Assembly: GCA_002733905.1 (NCBI GenBank)
Contig: NVXK01000011.1
Location: 58,533 to 96,224 of the forward strand
Length of the DNA: 37,692 nt
Reading direction: 5' to 3'
Source: Robiginitomaculum sp.
Lineage (GTDB): Bacteria > Pseudomonadota > Alphaproteobacteria > Caulobacterales > Maricaulaceae
The notes beneath the pieces are model-generated. The model was not told the origin of the DNA. It saw only the letters and a program-made list of their open reading frames with translations, and searched no databases. This document shows positions 34,406 to 37,692 of the stretch, one piece after another. A program made the translations under genes and the position numbers. Within the stretch, counting starts at the first letter, position 1. Every line of letters begins with the position of its first letter.

Positions 34406-35251
34406 TTACTTCGGTTTACGGAACATAATGGTAAACCGATCAGATTCGCCAATTGCTTTATATTTAGCAGCGTCGAAATCAGCCGCCATTTCTTCATCCC
34501 TTTTTGCATTTCGGCTAATAGGAGGCAAAGTCCATACGCCAAAAGGATGGTCGGCAGTGTCATCAGCATTTGCATTCACTTCACTTGCCCGAACAAATTC
34601 AAATCCAGCCTCTTTGGCAAGAGCTTTCACATAACTCACTTGTACATACCCACCACGTGTATTCAAATCTTGTTCCTCAGATTCAGGAAGGCGATGTTCA
34701 ACAACGCCTAAAATACCACCTGGCTTGAGCGCCGCATAAAAATCAACAAAAGCTTTATCAGCAAAACCACGCCCAACCCAGTTATGAACATTTCGAAACG
34801 TCAAAACAAGATCGGCATCACCAGCCGCAAGCGCACCAGATGTACCACCGAACTCTACGATTTTTACATCACCATATTTTTCAACATCAGAGAATGTTTC
34901 GCGGAAAGTATCATTCACACCAGCCGCCGTATATGTACCGCCATTTTCTTTAATAAAAGGCGCAAGAATATTGGTGTACCACCCCGCACCGCCAGGATAA
35001 ATTTCAATCACATTCTGCCCTGCCGCAAGGCCAAAAAATTCTAGCGTTTCTTTGGGATGACGAAAACCATCACGTAATTTTTGTTCGCCGCGCAAATCAC
35101 TATCCAACGCAATCTCCAACGCAGACATGCTGTCATGTGAATGCATTTCCATCTTTGTTTCAGTATTTTCCGTAGATTTTTTATCTGCACATGCAGAGAA
35201 TAACAGGCCAGATGCGAGCGCTGTAACGCATAATGATGAGAGTGTTTTCAT
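34406..35251 (-). CDS. secreted lipoprotein with a class I methyltransferase-like domain
   Basis: A 281-residue protein. The signal peptide ends F-S-A-C with predicted lipidated Cys21, and a His/Met-rich linker (MEMHSHDSM) follows. The domain matches the predicted methyltransferases of COG4798: RDGFRHPKETLEFFG, motif I in VIEIYPGGAGWYTNILAPF, DLVLTFRNVHNWV, and ALKPGGILGVVEHR. The export signal is at odds with use of SAM, which is cytoplasmic, yet the combination recurs in the family. AGGGA upstream fixes ATG 35251; the frame is open to 35368, but that would bury the signal peptide. Substrate and true activity are unknown. Confidence 0.85.
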   Translation of the reverse strand: MKTLSSLCVTALASGLLFSACADKKSTENTETKMEMHSHDSMSALEIALDSDLRGEQKLRDGFRHPKETLEFFGLAAGQNVIEIYPGGAGWYTNILAPFIKENGGTYTAAGVNDTFRETFSDVEKYGDVKIVEFGGTSGALAAGDADLVLTFRNVHNWVGRGFADKAFVDFYAALKPGGILGVVEHRLPESEEQDLNTRGGYVQVSYVKALAKEAGFEFVRASEVNANADDTADHPFGVWTLPPISRNAKRDEEMAADFDAAKYKAIGESDRFTIMFRKPK

Positions 35252-35384
35252 AGTATTTTCCCTAAATAAGCTAAGCAAAACATACCTTATTTCCATCTTA
35301 ACGCAAGGTTTTACGAACAGATAAAACGGGACATACCAAATATTTACGACCAGCCCCCCGCACCACACAGCTATTTATCACCCC

Positions 35385-35413
35385 CTTGACACGGCAAGTC
35401 TCCCCCCCATGTA
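35385..35413 (+). promoter_or_regulatory. sigma-32 (RpoH) type heat-shock promoter of hsp20
   Basis: CTTGACA at 35385-35391, a 13-bp spacer, then CCCCATGTA at 35405-35413. This is very close to the RpoH consensus CTTGAAA / CCCCATNT, and it stands directly before a small heat-shock protein gene. Confidence 0.85.
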
Positions 35414-35418
35414 TTATA

Positions 35419-35502
35419 GGAAGACGCCTTTAGGGTCTTCATTCAACAAAATGTGAAATGCCATACTGGGTTTCACCAACACACATTGCTTTACAAGGAT
35501 GT
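35419..35502 (+). promoter_or_regulatory. ROSE-like RNA thermometer in the hsp20 leader
   Basis: Three successive hairpins fill the leader: GAAGAC/GTCTTC (35420-35425 and 35435-35440), GTGAAA/TTTCAC (35453-35458 and 35471-35476), and ACAT-TTGCT-type pairing with AAGGATGT. In the last, ACATT (35483-35487) pairs with GATGT (35498-35502), G35488 bulges, and CTT pairs with AAG, masking the AAGGA ribosome site. The U-U-G-C-U motif with its bulged G opposite the Shine-Dalgarno is the hallmark of ROSE elements, which melt on heating. Confidence 0.78.
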
Positions 35503-35505
35503 ACT

Positions 35506-35979
35506 ATGACAAATTATGATTTTTCCCCACTTAGCCGCTCTTTCATTGGTTTTGACCGTATGGCAAGCTTGATTGACAACGCCTCAAAACTCTCAACAAC
35601 CACGGGATATCCCCCATATAATATCAGCCAATTAAACGAAGACGACTATCTTATCGAACTCGCCGTCGCAGGTTTTGCCGAAGCTGATTTATCGTTGGAA
35701 ACACATGAAAATGTACTTAGTATTGTCGGCACAAAAGTTGCCAATGAAAATTCCGTCGGTGAATATTTACATCGCGGCATTGCAGAGCGCGGTTTCGAGC
35801 GCCGATTCCAACTCGCAGATCACGTCATTGTCAAAGGAGCAAACCTTGAGAACGGCATGTTAACAATCGCACTTCACCGTGAATTACCAGAAGCTATGAA
35901 GCCCCGCTCCATTCCAATTGGCAATTCTAACGAAAACTTAATTAACTCGAAACCTTCCCGTAAGCGTAAGAGTGCTTAA
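35506..35979 (+). CDS. small heat-shock protein, Hsp20/IbpA family
   Basis: A 157-residue holdase chaperone that keeps unfolding proteins soluble. The N-terminus MTNYDFSPLSRSFIGFDRMASLID is typical of alphaproteobacterial IbpA-like proteins. The alpha-crystallin domain spans about residues 36-130 (YLIELAVAGFAEADLSLE, EYLHRGIAERGFERRFQLADHV, and GMLTIALHREL with the conserved G-x-L), followed by the PRSIPI oligomerisation motif and a basic tail. The ATG at 35506 has AAGGA 7 bp upstream; the frame is open to 35458, but the extra residues lie in the thermometer. Control is by a sigma-32 promoter plus the ROSE-like leader. Confidence 0.96.
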   Translation: MTNYDFSPLSRSFIGFDRMASLIDNASKLSTTTGYPPYNISQLNEDDYLIELAVAGFAEADLSLETHENVLSIVGTKVANENSVGEYLHRGIAERGFERRFQLADHVIVKGANLENGMLTIALHRELPEAMKPRSIPIGNSNENLINSKPSRKRKSA

Positions 35980-35999
35980 GTATAGTCTAAGGCATTGAG

Positions 36000-36127
36000 A
36001 ATTTTCTTTTCCTCCCTTCTCCCTTCTTCCCCCTTAGGGTAAGGAATAGTTGAAAAGAAACCAATTGCTTTCAGTAAAGCGACGATTTGCACCTTCCTCC
36101 CTCCGCAAATCGTCGCTTTCGCTTTTT
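36000..36127 (+). ncRNA. candidate anti-Shine-Dalgarno small RNA downstream of hsp20
   Basis: The gap 35980-36291 has no gene. A run of 34 pyrimidines (36002-36035, with CCTCCC and CCCCC) leads into a small stem (TTCCCCC with GGG-x-GGAA). Then comes a perfect 15-bp hairpin, AAAGCGACGATTTGC (36076-36090) with GCAAATCGTCGCTTT (36105-36119), ending in CGCTTTTT. Its 14-nt loop is ACCTTCCTCCCTCC. CU-rich loops of this type are known from alphaproteobacterial small RNAs (the CUUCCUCCC class, such as CcsR), which can pair with ribosome sites. It may be cut from the hsp20 3' UTR or have its own promoter. The ends are estimates. Confidence 0.6.
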
Positions 36128-36182
36128 CAGACACTCAAAAATCAATGCATGTTTGCAGATGTCTCTACCCACCAAAATCACA

Positions 36183-36220
36183 TACAAAAAAAGCCGCCCT
36201 CCCTAAAGGAGAGCGGCTTT
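36183..36220 (-). terminator. terminator of rpoC
   Basis: AAAGCCGC (36190-36197) and GCGGCTTT (36213-36220) enclose a nested CTCC/GGAG stem. Seven T follow on the minus strand. It lies 72 bp after the rpoC stop. Confidence 0.9.
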
Positions 36221-36244
36221 ACATTCATGAATATTACGGCTGAA

Positions 36245-36289
36245 GCCTATATGACTAAAGGCTACATGGCTAAAGGCTATATGACTAAA
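36245..36289. repeat. three tandem 15-bp repeats just after rpoC
   Basis: Units GCCTATATGACTAAA, GGCTACATGGCTAAA and GGCTATATGACTAAA lie head to tail, with a partial fourth that includes the rpoC stop codon. On the minus strand each unit brings a TAG in frame with rpoC, giving a row of back-up stops. Confidence 0.85.
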
Positions 36290-36291
36290 GC

Positions 36292-37692
36292 CTACGCGCC
36301 CTCTTGCCCAGCTTCATCGGAGATTTCCTCTGGGAATTCTTCGAGTGCGGGCAAAGCGGCAGCACGTTCTTCAAGCATTTTTTCGTCACGTGCATTCGCA
36401 AGTTTTTGATATCTACGAAGGTTTGCACCCGTACCCGCAGGGATCAAACGTCCCACGATAACATTCTCTTTCAAGCCCTCAAGCATATCTTCTTTGCCGT
36501 TAACAGACGCGTCTGTAAGAACACGTGTTGTTTCTTGGAAAGACGCCGCAGAGATAAATGAACGTGTCTGCAAACTCGCTTTGGTAATACCAAGAAGAAC
36601 AGGTTTACCAACCGCAGGCATTTTATCTTTATCGCGTTCAAACAGAGCGTCATTGATTTCAACGAACTCGGTACGATCAAGCTGTTCGCCACGAAGAAGA
36701 CTCGTATCGCCGGGATCCGTCACTTCTACTTTTTGGAGCATTTGACGCACGATCACTTCGATATGTTTATCATTAATCGGCACACCTTGTAGACGGTAAA
36801 CAGCCTGAACTTCTTCGACCAAATAATCAGCCAACGCTTCTACGCCAAGAATTTCAAGAATATCATGCGGCGCAGGGTTACCATCGATGAGATAATCACC
36901 CTTCTCGACACGATCACCTTCACGCACAGTCATATGCTTGCCTTTGGCAATCAAATACTGTGACGGCTCAATACTGTCATCATCTGGAACAATTTGAATA
37001 CGGCGTTTATTTTTATAATCGCGCGTAAATTCAATACGGCCCGTCATATCAGCAATAATCGCATCATCTTTCGGACGACGTGCTTCAAACAACTCTGCCA
37101 CACGTGGTAGACCACCTGTGATATCGCGTTGTGTCGCACTACCTTTAGCAATACGCGCGAGCACATCACCAGCATGAATAACATCATCATCATTAACAGA
37201 AAGGATCGCACCAACAGCAAGCATATAAGACGCAACATTGCCGTTCGCCGTTTTCATTGGCTCGCCGTCTTTACCATAGACAATAACCATAGGCTGAATA
37301 TCACCGCCTTTAGAAGACGCACGCCAGTCAACAATAACCTTGTTTACAATACCTGTTTCTTCGTCGGTCTCTTCTTTAACAGAAACACCTTCGACCATAT
37401 CCACAAGTTTAACAGTCCCGCCAACTTCGGTTAGAATCGGTTCTGCATATGGATCCCATTCCGCGATTTTATCACCGCGAGAAATTTTTGAACCGTCTGC
37501 AAGAACAATACGTGTACCATAAGCCACTTTATGTGCTTCAAGCTCTTTGCCACTTTTATCTTCAACAGCAACGTGCATGTTTCGACCCATGACAACAAAT
37601 GCACCAGCTTGTGTTTTTACAACATTGCTGTTGATATAAACGACTTTACCTTCATTTGCACTTTCAACGGATGATTTATCTGACACAGACGC
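36292..37692 (-). CDS. rpoC: RNA polymerase subunit beta-prime, C-terminal part (partial)
   Basis: The last 466 or so codons of rpoC; the frame runs off the window, so the true start is outside it. Recognisable late beta-prime features are GSATQRDITGGLPRVAELFEARRPKD (trigger-loop-adjacent region), the lineage insert-like strands before it, EVQAVYRLQGVPINDKHIEVIVRQMLQKV, and the C-terminal SFISAASFQETTRVLTDASVNGKEDMLEGLKENVIVGRLIPAGTG. The subunit forms the catalytic centre with beta and binds omega near this C-terminus. The tail after the conserved end is acidic (EEFPEEISDEAGQEGA). A terminator lies downstream; rpoB and ribosomal genes are expected beyond the window edge. Confidence 0.97.
   Translation of the reverse strand, partial: ASVSDKSSVESANEGKVVYINSNVVKTQAGAFVVMGRNMHVAVEDKSGKELEAHKVAYGTRIVLADGSKISRGDKIAEWDPYAEPILTEVGGTVKLVDMVEGVSVKEETDEETGIVNKVIVDWRASSKGGDIQPMVIVYGKDGEPMKTANGNVASYMLAVGAILSVNDDDVIHAGDVLARIAKGSATQRDITGGLPRVAELFEARRPKDDAIIADMTGRIEFTRDYKNKRRIQIVPDDDSIEPSQYLIAKGKHMTVREGDRVEKGDYLIDGNPAPHDILEILGVEALADYLVEEVQAVYRLQGVPINDKHIEVIVRQMLQKVEVTDPGDTSLLRGEQLDRTEFVEINDALFERDKDKMPAVGKPVLLGITKASLQTRSFISAASFQETTRVLTDASVNGKEDMLEGLKENVIVGRLIPAGTGANLRRYQKLANARDEKMLEERAAALPALEEFPEEISDEAGQEGA

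Noticed and set aside
36050-36409. 119-codon plus-strand frame with a YMTKG-like repeat
   Set aside because: It starts with TTG and overlaps the hairpin of the small-RNA candidate, the rpoC terminator and the rpoC coding region. The repeat is just the 15-bp units read in the wrong strand.

Overview
The window looks like chromosomal DNA of an alphaproteobacterium with fairly low GC content for that class. The evidence is a CpdR-type response regulator divergent from an N-formylglutamate amidohydrolase, a PraR-like XRE regulator, an SdhAF4 (DUF1674) gene divergent from rsmB, the purH / heparinase-like / rsmB neighbourhood, and an S16 protein with an Ala/Glu-rich tail. A marine, Hyphomonadaceae/Maricaulales-like organism would fit, but that is inference from gene content only.

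Layout. 1-3530: MarC-like membrane protein, an OprP/OprO-type porin behind a possible Pho box, and two coupled lipoproteins of unknown role. 3527-7646 (minus strand): a GT4 glycosyltransferase, rpsP, ffh, and a SnoaL-like protein. 7893-9744: a divergent tryptophan-2,3-dioxygenase-like haem protein overlapping a kynureninase-like PLP enzyme. 9741-18215 (mostly minus): GST, purH, a WbpM/CapD-like dehydratase, a heparinase-like protein, a Cys-repeat lipoprotein and rsmB. 18487-20683 (plus): SdhAF4 and two related secreted Cys/Pro/Tyr-rich proteins. 20747-22312 (minus): pyrF and an SDR enzyme. 22793-28430: a more AT-rich block with three tandem paralogues of a membrane-anchored protein that has a winged-helix-like N-terminus and a TPR-like exterior. 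28469-29406: small orphan membrane proteins. 29698-33016: tRNA-Val(GAC), cpdR, N-formylglutamate amidohydrolase, a PraR-like regulator and a HisN-like phosphatase. 33013-35251 (minus): alpha/beta hydrolase, SCP2 protein and a secreted methyltransferase-like lipoprotein. 35385-35979: an Hsp20 gene with a sigma-32-type promoter and a ROSE-like RNA thermometer. 36292-end (minus): the 3' part of rpoC.

The most interesting parts are the three-gene regulator array; the dioxygenase/kynureninase-like pair with altered substrate motifs; a set of surface proteins sharing a C-P-T-G-T...D-G-x-C motif; two candidate small RNAs carrying anti-Shine-Dalgarno pyrimidine motifs (31365-31460 minus, about 36000-36127 plus); and the two-layer heat control of hsp20. 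All calls come from reading the sequence; no database search was run.
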